Source of the DNA: Pseudomonas cremoris
GTDB taxonomy: Bacteria > Pseudomonadota > Gammaproteobacteria > Pseudomonadales > Pseudomonadaceae
Assembly: GCF_014230465.1 (NCBI RefSeq)
Contig: NZ_JAAXCY010000002.1
Location: 372,001-436,000 of the forward strand
Direction: 5' to 3'
DNA length: 64,000 nucleotides
Below, piece by piece: positions 28,020 through 38,236 of this stretch. A program made the position numbers and the translations under genes. Numbering within the stretch: position 1 is the first letter of the stretch; every line of letters starts with the position of its first letter. Below the pieces are notes generated by a model. That model was not told the origin of the DNA and searched no databases. It saw only the letters and a list, made by a program, of their open reading frames with translations.

Positions 28020-31000
28020 GAAGGTGCTCCCTCGGTTTCAACGCGCTTGGGCGGCAGCGGCGCAAAGTAACCCACCACCAGCAACAACCCACCCACCCCA
28101 ATAAACGACACGATCCGCGCCAACCCGCCACGGTTGCTCAACTCGACAAAGAACAGCTTGGCCACCACCACGGCAATCAGCGCCGCACCGATCAGCCACA
28201 CTTCGCGACGGCGACGCAAGTGGCCGCCGATCATCAGGCCGAGGGCGATCAGCGTCCACACGATCGACAGACCGGCTTGCACCAACATCGACTCGAGCAA
28301 CGCATCCAGCTGGAACGGCACACCGCCCCAATGGTGTGCGGTGCGCATGACCAACGCGGTAAAGAATGCAAACAGCGAGAGCCCCGCCACACCTTGGGCG
28401 ATCAATTCAGCCTGCGGCCCGCGCTGCGGTGCCACGCCTCGCGACCACAGGTAGATGCCAAACAGTGCGAACAACAGGCCCACGTCCAGAGGATTGAGCA
28501 GCGGCAGATAAGGCAGCGGCTCGGCCGTACCGTCACTGAAGATAGTTGCCAGCCAGAACCAACCCAGCATCAATACCGCCAACGGCAACGCTGCGAGTAC
28601 GCGGTACTCGTGCGGATACGCCGACACCGGCCACGGCCAACGGCGCGGCGCAGCGGCCAGCACCAGGTACAGACTCGGCAGAATCGCCCAGCCCAGCCAG
28701 CGCCAGGCGTTGTATTCGCTCGACAGCATGAGCAGGCCGTAACGTAGATCCAGTGCCAACACGCCGATCAACATCCAGCAGCCCAGTATGTGCGCCGCGC
28801 TCAGCACCTTGGCGGGCAGCAGCGCCGCCAAACGTCGCAGCGAGACGAAATGCACGCCAAACACCGCCAGCCAAGCCAGCCAGCCGAACTGCGCTGCCGG
28901 GTGGTAGTACCCATCCCATGCGCCCAACAGCACCAAACCTGTTGCCGGCATCAGCAACGTAGCAGCCACCCCCAGAGCTACCCAGCACAGGCGCAGCGCA
29001 AGCACCGTCCAGAGCGCCGCGCTCAATGCAGCGGCGAGCAACAACAACGTGGTGTGCAACGTATAGGGCGCCGAGCCAACCACCTCGCTGACCCAAGCCA
29101 GCGCCCACCACGCAACACCCCAGGCCAACAGGGCGTTGGACAAACGGCCACGCGGCAAGCGCCAGGCGCCCGTCAATGCCGCCAACGCAATGATCAGCGG
29201 TGTCCACAGATGGGCCACCGGGTCGAGCAGGAACAGCCCACCGGCGAGCAACTGCACGGAGACGCCACAGCGCACCATCGCTTGCGAGCCAATTCGGTGG
29301 CCTGCCCACAGCGTCGCAACACCGGCCACCGCCCAACTGATGACACAACCCTGGGTCGACAGTAGCAGCGGCGCCAGCAAATACGCGCAGCCCAAACCAA
29401 GGGCAGCCAACCAAGGAGCGCCCACGCGCTCCCAATGCCGCGTCTGCTCCGACGTTGCCTTGTGAACTTGATAAAACGTGAACAGCAGCGCCGCACCAAG
29501 CAGCAAAGCGCTCAACGGCGGACCTTCCAGCAAGGTGTCCTGGCCACTGCGCAACTCACTGAGGAATGCGAGCAGCGACCCCAGTTGCAGCAACAAAGCG
29601 AATATCCGCGCCATCGGTTTGTGCTGGCGCAAGCCCAGCCAAAAAATCCCCGCGCCCTCAACGGCCCACGCCGCAGCGGTCCAGCGCGCATCAAGGCCCA
29701 ACGGAATGGCCAGGCTGGCGAAAATCACGCCAAGGGCCAGGCAGGTTTCCCCCAGCAACGCAGCGCGGCCGCCACTGAGCAATCGGGCCAGCACCATGTA
29801 GATAATGCCCAGGCTCAATGCACTGAAGGCGGCGCCGAACTCCAGATGCTGCACCAACGCGAACTGCAGTCCAAAGCCCACCAGCGGCGGCCCGAACAGC
29901 AAGGTGCCGTCGACATAATCACCCTTGCGCAGTTGCGCCCCCAGGCTGTCGCCCGCGTCCGCCTCCATCAGCTTGCGCCGGGCATACAACAGGCCGATAC
30001 CCAGGTACATCACAAAGAACAGCACCAGGAAGGGCTCGGTGCTCCACAACAATTCCGGTGTATAGCCGCGTGCGCCCCAGGCGAAGCCGATGCCAAAGGT
30101 GCCGACAAAACCGATCACATTGAGCAGGCGCCAGGCCTTGAACCAGGCGATGGCGAGGATGCCGGCATTGAGCAACGCAAAGTAGCTGAACAACGCCACG
30201 TGGCTGCCAGCACCAGTGGAGGCGAGGATCGGCGCCGCAAAACCGCCGAGCGCCGCCGCGCAGGCCAGCCCCAGCGCATTCTGGGCAATGGCCAGGATCG
30301 CCGAGAACACCGTAACCGCCACCAGCAAACCAAACGCAGCACCGGGGTCGATCAACGGGTGCAGGCGCATCGCCGCGAACACCGTGAGGTACAGCACGGC
30401 GATCCCGGTTCCTTGCAGCATCAACCCATAGTTGCTGTTACGCAGGCGCAGCCACCAACCCAGGCCCAATAGACCAATGGCCGCCGCCGCCACACCGGCG
30501 TAGCGCATTTCAATCGGCACCACCATGCCTTCGGTGGCATAGCGCAACAGGAACGCCAAGCCAAGGAATAGCAGCACCACACCGACCCGCAGCACGGTGT
30601 TGCCACCCAACAGCCAGTTGCGCGCAGCAGCGAAGGCGCGCTCGATCAGGTTGGGGCCACGAGGGATGGCAGGCTCTTTGGCAGGCGGCGTCGATGTCCA
30701 GGCGTCGTGTGGCAACGGTTGGCTGGCTTCGGCGGCAATGGCAACCGGCGCCAATTCAGCCGGCAACTCCCAGACAAGGTCAGGAACCTTGGGGGCTGGT
30801 GCGGGTTCAGAAATGGGGGATTCGACAATGACACTGCTTGTAGCGACTGGCACTTCCAGTTGCCGCAAGCGGTCACCCAGCGCGATCAGCGCCTTCTGCG
30901 TGGTTTCCAGCTGACCTGCTTGCTTGTCCGCCTGAGCCGACAGCTGCGCCAGGCGAATCGCCTGGCCAATGCCCAGGCCCAGCAGTGCACCGACGCCTGC

Positions 31001-31066
31001 GTCGCTGAACGACTCATCGAGCGTCCAGCCGAGCACGAGGCCAATCAGCATGAAAATCCATTGCAT
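28016..31066 (-). CDS. DUF2339 polytopic membrane protein
   Basis: A very large inner-membrane protein of 1016 residues. An N-terminal glycine-zipper-like helix (LIGLVLGWTLDESFSDAGVGALLGLGIGQAI) is followed by a short coiled-coil-prone stretch (AQLSAQADKQAGQLETTQKALIALGDRLRQLE) and a Pro-rich cytosolic linker to about residue 130. Some 25-28 hydrophobic helices follow to the end. The family has no established biochemical role. The 4-base overlap with DUF3999, kept among pseudomonads, points to one complex. Confidence 0.85.
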   Translation of the reverse strand: MQWIFMLIGLVLGWTLDESFSDAGVGALLGLGIGQAIRLAQLSAQADKQAGQLETTQKALIALGDRLRQLEVPVATSSVIVESPISEPAPAPKVPDLVWELPAELAPVAIAAEASQPLPHDAWTSTPPAKEPAIPRGPNLIERAFAAARNWLLGGNTVLRVGVVLLFLGLAFLLRYATEGMVVPIEMRYAGVAAAAIGLLGLGWWLRLRNSNYGLMLQGTGIAVLYLTVFAAMRLHPLIDPGAAFGLLVAVTVFSAILAIAQNALGLACAAALGGFAAPILASTGAGSHVALFSYFALLNAGILAIAWFKAWRLLNVIGFVGTFGIGFAWGARGYTPELLWSTEPFLVLFFVMYLGIGLLYARRKLMEADAGDSLGAQLRKGDYVDGTLLFGPPLVGFGLQFALVQHLEFGAAFSALSLGIIYMVLARLLSGGRAALLGETCLALGVIFASLAIPLGLDARWTAAAWAVEGAGIFWLGLRQHKPMARIFALLLQLGSLLAFLSELRSGQDTLLEGPPLSALLLGAALLFTFYQVHKATSEQTRHWERVGAPWLAALGLGCAYLLAPLLLSTQGCVISWAVAGVATLWAGHRIGSQAMVRCGVSVQLLAGGLFLLDPVAHLWTPLIIALAALTGAWRLPRGRLSNALLAWGVAWWALAWVSEVVGSAPYTLHTTLLLLAAALSAALWTVLALRLCWVALGVAATLLMPATGLVLLGAWDGYYHPAAQFGWLAWLAVFGVHFVSLRRLAALLPAKVLSAAHILGCWMLIGVLALDLRYGLLMLSSEYNAWRWLGWAILPSLYLVLAAAPRRWPWPVSAYPHEYRVLAALPLAVLMLGWFWLATIFSDGTAEPLPYLPLLNPLDVGLLFALFGIYLWSRGVAPQRGPQAELIAQGVAGLSLFAFFTALVMRTAHHWGGVPFQLDALLESMLVQAGLSIVWTLIALGLMIGGHLRRRREVWLIGAALIAVVVAKLFFVELSNRGGLARIVSFIGVGGLLLVVGYFAPLPPKRVETEGAPS

Positions 31067-31115
31067 GGTCGATATTCCCTAAGCAAACCTGCACTCAGTA
31101 TATCGACGCAGTACT

Positions 31116-31146
31116 AATGTGGGAGCGGGCTTGCTCGCTCCCACAG
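31116..31146. repeat. Single REP palindrome
   Basis: One REP with the inverted partner fused directly (GTGGGAGCGGGCTTGCTCGCTCCCAC), with no spacer. It lies between glgP and the DUF2339 gene. Confidence 0.9.
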
Positions 31147-31159
31147 GGTTTTGTGGTGT

Positions 31160-33610
31160 TTAATCGAGCGCTTTCCAGATCTCCGTGGCGTACTCGCGAA
31201 TGGTCCGGTCCGAACTGAACCAGCCCATCCGGGCCGTATTGAGCACCGCCGAACGCCACCAGGCCTTCGAATCGTGCCAATGCCTTTCAACCGCCGCCTG
31301 GGCGTCCCAGTAGGAGTCGAAATCGGCACACACCAGGAACCGGTCGTAGTCGACCAACCCGTCGATCAGCCCCACATAGCGACCTGGATCATCCGGTGAG
31401 AACACCCCACCGCGGATCGCTTGCAGCACATCGTTGAGGCGATGGGACGCGGCAATTTCCGGCCCGGCGTTGAATTCGCCGGCGTGCTTGCGGGCTTCCA
31501 CCTGCTGTGCGCTGAGGCCGAAGATAAACATATGCTCGGCACCGACGCGCTCGTGCATCTCCACGTTGGCGCCGTCCATGGTGCCGATGGTCAGCGCACC
31601 GTTGAGGCCGAACTTCATGTTACTGGTGCCCGAGGCTTCAAAGCCGGCGGTGGAGATCTGCTCCGACAAATCCGCCGCCGGAATGATGCTTTCCGCCAGG
31701 CTGACGTTGTAGTTGGGCAGGAACACCACCTTGAGCAGGCCGCGAACGGTCGGGTCGTTGTTGACGGTACGGGCGATGTCGTTGGTCAGCTTGATGATCA
31801 ATTTGGCCTGGTGATAACTGGCTGCCGCCTTGCCCGAGAAGATCTTCACGCGCGGCACCCAGTCGGTGCCCGGCTCGGCTCGGATCGCCTGGTACAGCGC
31901 CACGGTGTGCAACAGGTTGAGCAACTGGCGCTTGTATTCGTGGATGCGTTTGACCTGCACGTCGAACATCGCCGCCGGGTTCACCGAAATACCCAGGCGC
32001 TCGTGAATAATGTCTGCCAGTGCACGCTTACTGTGCAGGCGCTGTTCGGCGAAGGCTTTGCGGAACGCCGGTTTTTCGGCGAACGGTTCCAATTCGACCA
32101 GGCGCTGCTCGGGCGTGTCGAGGATATCCGGCCCCAGGGCCTCCACCAGCATCTCGGTGAGCTTGGGGTTGGCCTGGTACAACCAGCGGCGGAAGGTAAT
32201 GCCGTTGGTTTTGTTGTTGATACGTTCCGGGTAGAGCTTGTGCAGTTCGGAGAACACCGTGCTGCGCATCAATTGGGTGTGCAAGCCGGATACGCCGTTG
32301 ACGCTATGGGACCCAAGGAACGCCAGGTTGCCCATGCGTACGCGGCGGCCGTTGTCTTCTTCGATCAGCGACACCGCGCGCAGCACATCAAAATCGTGGA
32401 TGCCTTTGGCGCGTAGCGAATCGATATGCTGGGCGTTGATCAGGTAGATGATCTGCATGTGCCGGGGCAGCATGCGTTCCATAAGGCCGACGGGCCAGGT
32501 TTCCAATGCCTCGGGCAGCAGGGTGTGGTTGGTGTAGGACAGGGTTTCGACGGTGACGTCCCACGCCGCTTCCCACGGAATATCGTGCAGGTCCACCAGT
32601 TGGCGCATCAACTCAGCCACAGCGATGGACGGATGGGTGTCGTTGAGCTGGATCGCGGCGTGTTCGCCAAGGCTCAGCACGGAGCCGTGCATGTTTTTGT
32701 GGCGGCGCAGCAAGTCTTGCAGGGAGGCGGCAACGAAGAAGTATTCCTGCCGCAGGCGCAGTTCCTGCCCCGCTTCGGTGCTGTCTGCCGGGTAAAGCAC
32801 TCGGGAGATGCTTTCAGCGCGAGCCACTTCGGCAACCGCGCCCAAATGGTCACCGGCGTTGAAGCGTTCCAGGTGCAGGTCTTCCACCGCTCGTGCACGC
32901 CACAGGCGCAAGGTGTTGACGCTGGCACCACGCCAGCCGACGACCGGGGTGTCGTAGGCAACGGCGCGCACGGTTTCGCTGGGCGTCCACACCTGAATCA
33001 TCTTGCCGGAAGCGTCCGCTTTGGTTTCGACGCTGCCGCCAAAGCCAATCGGGTAAATCACCTCGGCCCGCTCGAACTCCCAAGGGTTGCCGAAATCCAG
33101 CCAGCGCTCGGTCTGCTCCTGCTGCCAGCCATCGACGATCGCCTGGCGAAACAGACCGTGTTCATAACGAATGCCGTAGCCGTGGCCGGCAATGCCCAAG
33201 GTCGACATGCTTTCCATAAAGCACGCCGCCAGACGACCCAGGCCACCGTTGCCCAGCGCCGCGTCGGGCTCCAGCAGGCGGATGCGTTCCAGGTCGACGC
33301 CCAATTCCGACAACGCTTCACGAGCGATCTCCAACACGCCGAGGTTGCTAAGGCTGTCGTAGAGCAAGCGCCCAATGAGGAACTCCAGGGAAAGGTAATA
33401 AACCCGTTTCTGGCCTTTGCGGTAGATGCGCCGGGTGTGGTCCATCCAGTGATCGACCATTTGGTCGCGCGCGGCCAGGGCAATCGCTTCGAACCAGTCG
33501 TGGTCGAAGGCGTGATCCGGGTCCTTGCCCACCGCGTAGGTGAGTTTGGTCAAGACAGCATCGCGAAATGCGGCTACCTCTGCTTCTCGTGCAAGCGGTT
33601 CCTGAGACAT
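31160..33610 (-). CDS. glgP: Glycogen/alpha-glucan phosphorylase
   Basis: PLP-dependent phosphorylase (GT35) that releases glucose 1-phosphate from alpha-1,4-glucans. It has 816 residues, the full length. The PLP lysine motif EASGTSNMKFGLNGALTIGTMDGANVE is intact, as are the glucan-site GNGGLGRLAACFM and the phosphate-side KIFSGKAAASYHQAK. No other glycogen gene (glgA, B, C, X or the GlgE route) is nearby, so it works with a remote cluster. Its expression is likely independent; the gene is flanked by a REP and a 239-base gap. Confidence 0.95.
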   Translation of the reverse strand: MSQEPLAREAEVAAFRDAVLTKLTYAVGKDPDHAFDHDWFEAIALAARDQMVDHWMDHTRRIYRKGQKRVYYLSLEFLIGRLLYDSLSNLGVLEIAREALSELGVDLERIRLLEPDAALGNGGLGRLAACFMESMSTLGIAGHGYGIRYEHGLFRQAIVDGWQQEQTERWLDFGNPWEFERAEVIYPIGFGGSVETKADASGKMIQVWTPSETVRAVAYDTPVVGWRGASVNTLRLWRARAVEDLHLERFNAGDHLGAVAEVARAESISRVLYPADSTEAGQELRLRQEYFFVAASLQDLLRRHKNMHGSVLSLGEHAAIQLNDTHPSIAVAELMRQLVDLHDIPWEAAWDVTVETLSYTNHTLLPEALETWPVGLMERMLPRHMQIIYLINAQHIDSLRAKGIHDFDVLRAVSLIEEDNGRRVRMGNLAFLGSHSVNGVSGLHTQLMRSTVFSELHKLYPERINNKTNGITFRRWLYQANPKLTEMLVEALGPDILDTPEQRLVELEPFAEKPAFRKAFAEQRLHSKRALADIIHERLGISVNPAAMFDVQVKRIHEYKRQLLNLLHTVALYQAIRAEPGTDWVPRVKIFSGKAAASYHQAKLIIKLTNDIARTVNNDPTVRGLLKVVFLPNYNVSLAESIIPAADLSEQISTAGFEASGTSNMKFGLNGALTIGTMDGANVEMHERVGAEHMFIFGLSAQQVEARKHAGEFNAGPEIAASHRLNDVLQAIRGGVFSPDDPGRYVGLIDGLVDYDRFLVCADFDSYWDAQAAVERHWHDSKAWWRSAVLNTARMGWFSSDRTIREYATEIWKALD

Positions 33611-33781
33611 CGATGCGACCTCGGGCGAGAGTGAAGGAGTTGCTAGAGCCTAGTCGGTCTGACAGACGGTAGACGCTCTGGTTCGTCACTTTTTTAACGC
33701 ATTTACCTTTGCGGGTTTTTGATGCATTGGCCGTGCCTGCTTTTACTGCCCGCACGCCTTCTGGCTGAAACCCACAAAATA

Positions 33782-33812
33782 TTGTTCAAAAAATCACCAA
33801 TCCCGGTATGAT
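33782..33812 (+). promoter_or_regulatory. Possible sigma-70 promoter of the Cys-cluster gene
   Basis: TTGTTC and TATGAT are 19 bases apart, about 40 bases ahead of the next gene. The -10 element is good and the -35 weak. This is a pattern match only. Confidence 0.4.
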
Positions 33813-33849
33813 CGCGCGCCCGGATACAGCCCCACCTTTTGGAACCCTG

Positions 33850-34284
33850 ATGAAGCCTCAACTGATCGCCGCCGCGGAACTCGACCGACTTGAAACGTGG
33901 CAGAAATATTCCGCGCATATGTGCGGTGGCTGCGTGTCCAGCTGCTGCACGCTACCGGTCGAAGTGAAGATCAAGGACCTGATCCGCATCGGCATCGTCG
34001 ATGAGTTCGAGCGCGGCGACCCGCCGAAGAACATCGCCAAGCGGTTGCAGAAGGAAGGCATCGTCGAGCGCTTCAATTCCAAGTCCGAGATTTTTACCCT
34101 GCAGCGCATGAGCAACAACGACTGCCTGTACCTGGATCGTAAGACGCGCTTCTGCACTATTTATGACAAGCGCCCGGACACGTGTCGCAACCACCCGAAA
34201 ATCGGGCCGCGGCCGGGGTATTGCGCGTATAAGCCGAAGGAAGTGGTGCGCGAGACTAAGTTCAAGACGCTCGATAAGTTCTGA
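33850..34284 (+). CDS. YkgJ-family cysteine-cluster protein
   Basis: A 144-residue soluble protein starting at MKPQLIAAAELDRLETWQKYSAHMCGGC; the ATG after CTTTTGGAACCCTG is preferred to an upstream in-frame one. Conserved cysteines appear as CGGCVSSCC near the N terminus, then CLYLDRKTRFC, TC and YC near the C terminus. This is the CxxCxxxCC-type pattern of the YkgJ family, thought to bind zinc or an iron-sulphur cluster. No function is proven. Basic residues dominate the C-terminal tail. Confidence 0.85.
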   Translation: MKPQLIAAAELDRLETWQKYSAHMCGGCVSSCCTLPVEVKIKDLIRIGIVDEFERGDPPKNIAKRLQKEGIVERFNSKSEIFTLQRMSNNDCLYLDRKTRFCTIYDKRPDTCRNHPKIGPRPGYCAYKPKEVVRETKFKTLDKF

Positions 34285-34308
34285 TCCGCATTTTGTATTG
34301 CTTGGGCC

Positions 34309-34402
34309 ACCGCTTTCGCGAGCAAGCCCGCTCCCACATTTGACCGAGTTCCAACATTGGAATGCATTCAAATGTGGGAGCGGGCTTGCTCGCGAAGGGG
34401 CC
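34309..34402. repeat. REPIN, class B
   Basis: Class B orientation. Its spacer (TTTGACCGAGTTCCAACA, then TTGGAATGCATTCAAA) is a nearly perfect nested palindrome and almost identical to that of the REPIN at 8317, 26 kb away. It lies between the convergent Cys-cluster and typA genes. Confidence 0.95.
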
Positions 34403-34433
34403 AGTAGAGACACCACACAAATCGCAGGCACAA

Positions 34434-34469
34434 AAAAACGCCCCCGGCCTTTCGACCGGGGGCGTTTTT
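34434..34469 (-). terminator. Terminator of typA
   Basis: A 14-bp stem (AAAAACGCCCCCGG / CCGGGGGCGTTTTT) with an 8-nt loop and T tracts on both strands lies 19 bases beyond the typA stop. It can also stop transcription coming from the Cys-cluster gene. Confidence 0.92.
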
Positions 34470-34487
34470 CATTCAGCCTGAGTTAAC

Positions 34488-36308
34488 TCAGTTCTTGGCT
34501 TTCTTGGCAGCGCGGGTACGCTCGCCTTCGTCCAGGATCTTCTTACGCAGGCGGATCGACTTAGGCGTAACTTCGCACAGCTCGTCGTCCTGGATGAATT
34601 CCAGGGCCTGTTCCAGGGTGAAGCGAACAGGTGGAACCAGAGCGATGGTTTCGTCTTTACCCGAAGCACGCATGTTGTCGAGCTTCTTGCCTTTGGTTGG
34701 GTTGACGCCCATGTCGTTGTCACGGCTGTTCAGACCAACGATCTGACCGTTGTAGATCTCTTGACCGTGTTCAACGAACAGCTTGCCACGCGCCTGGAGG
34801 GTTTCCAGGGAGTAGGTCAGCGCCTTGCCGGTTTCTACCGATACCAGAACACCGTTCTGACGGCCGGACATGTCGCCGGACTTCATGGTGTCGTAGCGAT
34901 CGAAGATCGAGGTCAGGATGCCAGCACCGTTGGTCAGGGTCAGGAACTGGTTACGGAAACCGATCAGACCACGAGCAGGGATGTTGTATTCCAGACGCAC
35001 ACGGCCTTTGCCATCCGGCACCATGTTGGTCAGGTCGCCTTTACGCAGACCCATCTCTTCCATCACCTTGCCCTGGGATTCTTCCGGGGTGTCGATGGTG
35101 ACGTTTTCGAACGGTTCCTGCTTCACGCCGTCAACCTGACGGATGATCACTTCTGGACGACCAACGCCCATTTCGAAGCCTTCGCGACGCATGGTTTCGA
35201 TCAGTACCGAGAGGTGCAGCTCACCACGGCCGGAAACCTTGAACTTGTCAGCCGAGTCGCCTTCTTCAACGCGCAGAGCAACGTTGTACAGCAGCTCTTT
35301 GTCCAGACGCTCCTTGATGTTACGGGAGGTGACGAACTTGCCTTCTTTACCGCAGAAAGGCGAGTCGTTTACCTGGAAGGTCATGGAAACGGTTGGCTCG
35401 TCAACGGTCAGAGGCTTCATCGCCTCGACGGTGTCCGGGTGGCACAGGGTGTCGGAGATGAACAGCGAGTCCATACCGCTGATGCACACGATGTCGCCAG
35501 CAGCCGCTTCTTCAACGTCGATGCGGTGCAGACCGTGGTGGCCCATCAGCTTCAGGATACGACCGTTACGCTTCTTGCCGTCGGCGCCGATAGCAACAAC
35601 CGGGGTGTTCGGCTTGACGCGACCACGAGCGATACGGCCAACGCCGATAACACCCAGGAAGCTGTTGTAGTCCAGTGCGGAGATTTGCATCTGGAACGCG
35701 CCGTCACGGTCAACAGCCGGTGCTGGTACGTTGTCGACGATCGACTGGTACAGCGGGGTCATGTCTTCAGCCATGTCGGTGTGATCCAGACCGGCAATGC
35801 CGTTCAGGGCCGAGGCGTAGACGACTTTGAAGTCCAGCTGTTCTTCGGTAGCACCCAGGTTGTCGAACAGGTCGAAGATCTGGTCCAGAACCCAGTCCGG
35901 ACGCGCGCCTGGACGGTCAACCTTGTTGATGCACACGATCGGACGCAGGCCGGCTTCGAAAGCCTTCTTGGTCACGAAACGGGTTTGCGGCATAGGGCCG
36001 TCTTGGGCATCAACCAGCAGCAGAACGGAGTCAACCATCGACATTACACGTTCAACTTCGCCGCCGAAGTCGGCGTGGCCCGGGGTGTCCACGATGTTGA
36101 TGTGGTAGCCGTTCCAGTTGATAGCGGTGTTTTTTGCCAGGATGGTAATACCGCGCTCTTTTTCCTGGTCGTTGGAGTCCATCACGCGCTCGTCGTTGAG
36201 CTCGTTGCGCTCCAGGGTGCCGGATTGACGCAGGAGTTTGTCTACCAGGGTGGTTTTACCATGGTCAACGTGAGCAATGATGGCGATGTTACGTAGATTT
36301 TCGATCAC
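34488..36308 (-). CDS. typA: Ribosome-associated translational GTPase TypA/BipA
   Basis: EF-G-like GTPase that binds the 70S ribosome and aids 50S assembly and stress adaptation. It has 606 residues. G1 is [10 protein letters not shown]3 is DTPGHAD, G4 is NKVD, and the switch I region is ERGITI. The beta-barrel domain II, the EF-G-like domains and the C-terminal BipA-specific domain with its Lys/Arg-rich end ([19 protein letters not shown]) follow. The ATG is that of [15 protein letters not shown]. Confidence 0.97.
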   Translation of the reverse strand: MIENLRNIAIIAHVDHGKTTLVDKLLRQSGTLERNELNDERVMDSNDQEKERGITILAKNTAINWNGYHINIVDTPGHADFGGEVERVMSMVDSVLLLVDAQDGPMPQTRFVTKKAFEAGLRPIVCINKVDRPGARPDWVLDQIFDLFDNLGATEEQLDFKVVYASALNGIAGLDHTDMAEDMTPLYQSIVDNVPAPAVDRDGAFQMQISALDYNSFLGVIGVGRIARGRVKPNTPVVAIGADGKKRNGRILKLMGHHGLHRIDVEEAAAGDIVCISGMDSLFISDTLCHPDTVEAMKPLTVDEPTVSMTFQVNDSPFCGKEGKFVTSRNIKERLDKELLYNVALRVEEGDSADKFKVSGRGELHLSVLIETMRREGFEMGVGRPEVIIRQVDGVKQEPFENVTIDTPEESQGKVMEEMGLRKGDLTNMVPDGKGRVRLEYNIPARGLIGFRNQFLTLTNGAGILTSIFDRYDTMKSGDMSGRQNGVLVSVETGKALTYSLETLQARGKLFVEHGQEIYNGQIVGLNSRDNDMGVNPTKGKKLDNMRASGKDETIALVPPVRFTLEQALEFIQDDELCEVTPKSIRLRKKILDEGERTRAAKKAKN

Positions 36309-36447
36309 TTGTGTATCTCGATCAGAGGATTCGGTGTGCTGACAGGTCGTGGCAGCGATTAACAGTAGAGTCAGGCCTTGCCGTTACAGCTTGACGGCAG
36401 AGTCGGGGGGCCGGTGACGCAGGCCACAGGCAAACAGCCCCGGGCTC

Positions 36448-37902
36448 TTAGCTCGGTCGATAAACGCGCACATTGGCATGCCCCTCACTGAGCAAATGGT
36501 GGGCATGCAGGCGACTCATCACGCCTTTGTCGCAATACAGCAGGTACTGACGGCTGTTATCCAGTTCCTTGAAACGCGCGTTCAATGCATAAAACGGCAG
36601 CGTTTGTACGTCGATGCCAGCAATTTCCAGCGGCTCATCTTCCGCGGCATCCGGGTGACGGATGTCGACGACGATCTGGCCGGCCAGGGCTTCGCTGACT
36701 TCTTCGATCTTCACATCCTGGCCCAGTTCGTCGATCACGCGATCGATCGGGACCAGCTTGGCGTTCTCGAGCGCACGCTCCAGAATCGCCATGTCGAATT
36801 CTTTCTCTTCATGCTCCACGCGGTGACGCTTGGCGTGGGTCTTGGGATTCACCGAAATGACCCCGCAGTACTCAGGCATGTGCTTGGCAAAGTCGGCGGT
36901 GCCGATTTCTTCGGCCAGGTCGATGATGTCCTGCTTGTGGCTGGCGATCAGCGGGCGCAGCACCAGCTTTTCGGTGACGCAATCGATGATCGACAGGTTG
37001 GGCAGCGTCTGGCTGGACACCTGGGAGATCGCTTCACCGGTCACCAGTGCGTCGATTTGCAGGCGGTCGGCAATCTGCGACGCAGCGCGCAACATCATAC
37101 GCTTCAATACTACGCCCATATGACCGTTATCGACTTTGCCGAGAATTTCGCCCAGCACTTCCTCGAACGGTACGCTTACAAATAGCACGCGTTGGGAGCT
37201 GCCGTATTTCTTCCAGATAAAGTGCGCAACTTCCATCACGCCCAATTCGTGTGCACGCCCGCCCAGATTAAAGAAGCAGAAGTGGCTCATCAGGCCGCGA
37301 CGCATGATCTGGTAGGCCGCCACCGTGGAATCGAAACCGCCGGACATGAGGACCAGGGTCTGTTCCAGGGCGCCCAGCGGGTAGCCGCCGATGCTGTTGT
37401 GCTGGCTGTGGATCACAAACAACCGTTGGTCGCGAATTTCCATGCGCACTTCAATTTGCGGTGCTTTCAGGGAAATTCCAGCGGCGCCGCATTCGCGACG
37501 CAGCTTGCTGCCGACGTATTTCTCGACGTCCATGGAGCTGAAGGTGTGCTTGCCGGCACGCTTGCAGCGCACTGAAAAGATCTTGCCTTCGAGCTCACTG
37601 CCGTAGTGCTGTTTGCACTTCTCGGTGATGTCGTCGAAGTCGCCCAGCGGGTACTCGTCTACCTGCAGGAAATGCGCAATGCCTGGCATGCAGCTCAGGC
37701 GCTCGGTCATGTCCTTCAAGGCTTTGGCGTCGGTAATGCGGGTTTCCAGCTCGAGGTTGTCCCACACGCCGTTCACCACCACAGCCGGGTCCAGGTCTCG
37801 GAGCACGGCACGGATGTTCTTGGCCAATTGACGGATGAAACGCGTCCGTACCGGTCGGCTTTTGATGGTGATCTCGGGGAAGACTTTAACGATTAATTTC
37901 AT
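36448..37902 (-). CDS. thiI: tRNA 4-thiouridine synthase with rhodanese domain
   Basis: Sulphur transferase that makes s4U8 in tRNA and supplies sulphur for the thiamine thiazole. It has 484 residues from [15 protein letters not shown]. Domains in order: N-terminal ferredoxin-like plus THUMP (about 1-165), the PP-loop ATPase with SGGFDS (about 180-190), and a C-terminal rhodanese domain with the persulphide Cys in [11 protein letters not shown]. The partner Cys in MPEYCGVIS is also present. This is the long, E. coli-like form, so one protein does both adenylation and sulphur transfer. Confidence 0.95.
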   Translation of the reverse strand: MKLIVKVFPEITIKSRPVRTRFIRQLAKNIRAVLRDLDPAVVVNGVWDNLELETRITDAKALKDMTERLSCMPGIAHFLQVDEYPLGDFDDITEKCKQHYGSELEGKIFSVRCKRAGKHTFSSMDVEKYVGSKLRRECGAAGISLKAPQIEVRMEIRDQRLFVIHSQHNSIGGYPLGALEQTLVLMSGGFDSTVAAYQIMRRGLMSHFCFFNLGGRAHELGVMEVAHFIWKKYGSSQRVLFVSVPFEEVLGEILGKVDNGHMGVVLKRMMLRAASQIADRLQIDALVTGEAISQVSSQTLPNLSIIDCVTEKLVLRPLIASHKQDIIDLAEEIGTADFAKHMPEYCGVISVNPKTHAKRHRVEHEEKEFDMAILERALENAKLVPIDRVIDELGQDVKIEEVSEALAGQIVVDIRHPDAAEDEPLEIAGIDVQTLPFYALNARFKELDNSRQYLLYCDKGVMSRLHAHHLLSEGHANVRVYRPS

Positions 37903-37999
37903 GGAAACAGCGCGCGCCGGGCCTGCTGAAAAAGGGGGGCGCGGATTATAGCGGAAATCGCTCAAGGTTTAACCAGTTAATATGCAAAGGACTGATCGC

Positions 38000-38015
38000 G
38001 CACTAAAGAGGTGCA
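38000..38015. promoter_or_regulatory. NtrC-type binding site upstream of glnA
   Basis: GCACTAAAGAGGTGCA is close to the NtrC dyad GCACCA-N3-TGGTGC (two changes). It lies about 145 bases upstream of the predicted sigma-54 start, a normal enhancer distance. Further GCAC/GTGC half-sites follow between 38036 and 38100. Confidence 0.65.
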
Positions 38016-38118
38016 TTTTCACGAATTCACGCCACATTGCGGTGCGCCATTTTCACGCTTTTGTCGCATTGCACCTTTATAGGGGCGTTTTTGCACCAAA
38101 AAACCCATGTTGGCGCAC

Positions 38119-38134
38119 TGGCATGCAATTTGCT
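38119..38134 (+). promoter_or_regulatory. Sigma-54 promoter of glnA
   Basis: TGGCATG-CAAT-TTGCT fits the -24/-12 consensus with exact GG to GC spacing. The predicted start near 38145 leaves a leader of about 90 bases before the glnA ATG. The 334-base gap between thiI and glnA is filled by this promoter and its enhancer region. Confidence 0.85.
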
Positions 38135-38236
38135 CTCTTGTGAGGCAGGTTGCCATGGCGGAGTATCCGCGCCGGCATCACCCACATTCTAAGGGCTAAC
38201 TCCACTACCCCAGCCCGAAGCCACCCGGAGGACACT

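Noticed and set aside
34761..36296. A 511-codon plus-strand frame over typA
   Set aside because: Shadow of the highly biased typA gene. No ribosome site and no family resemblance.
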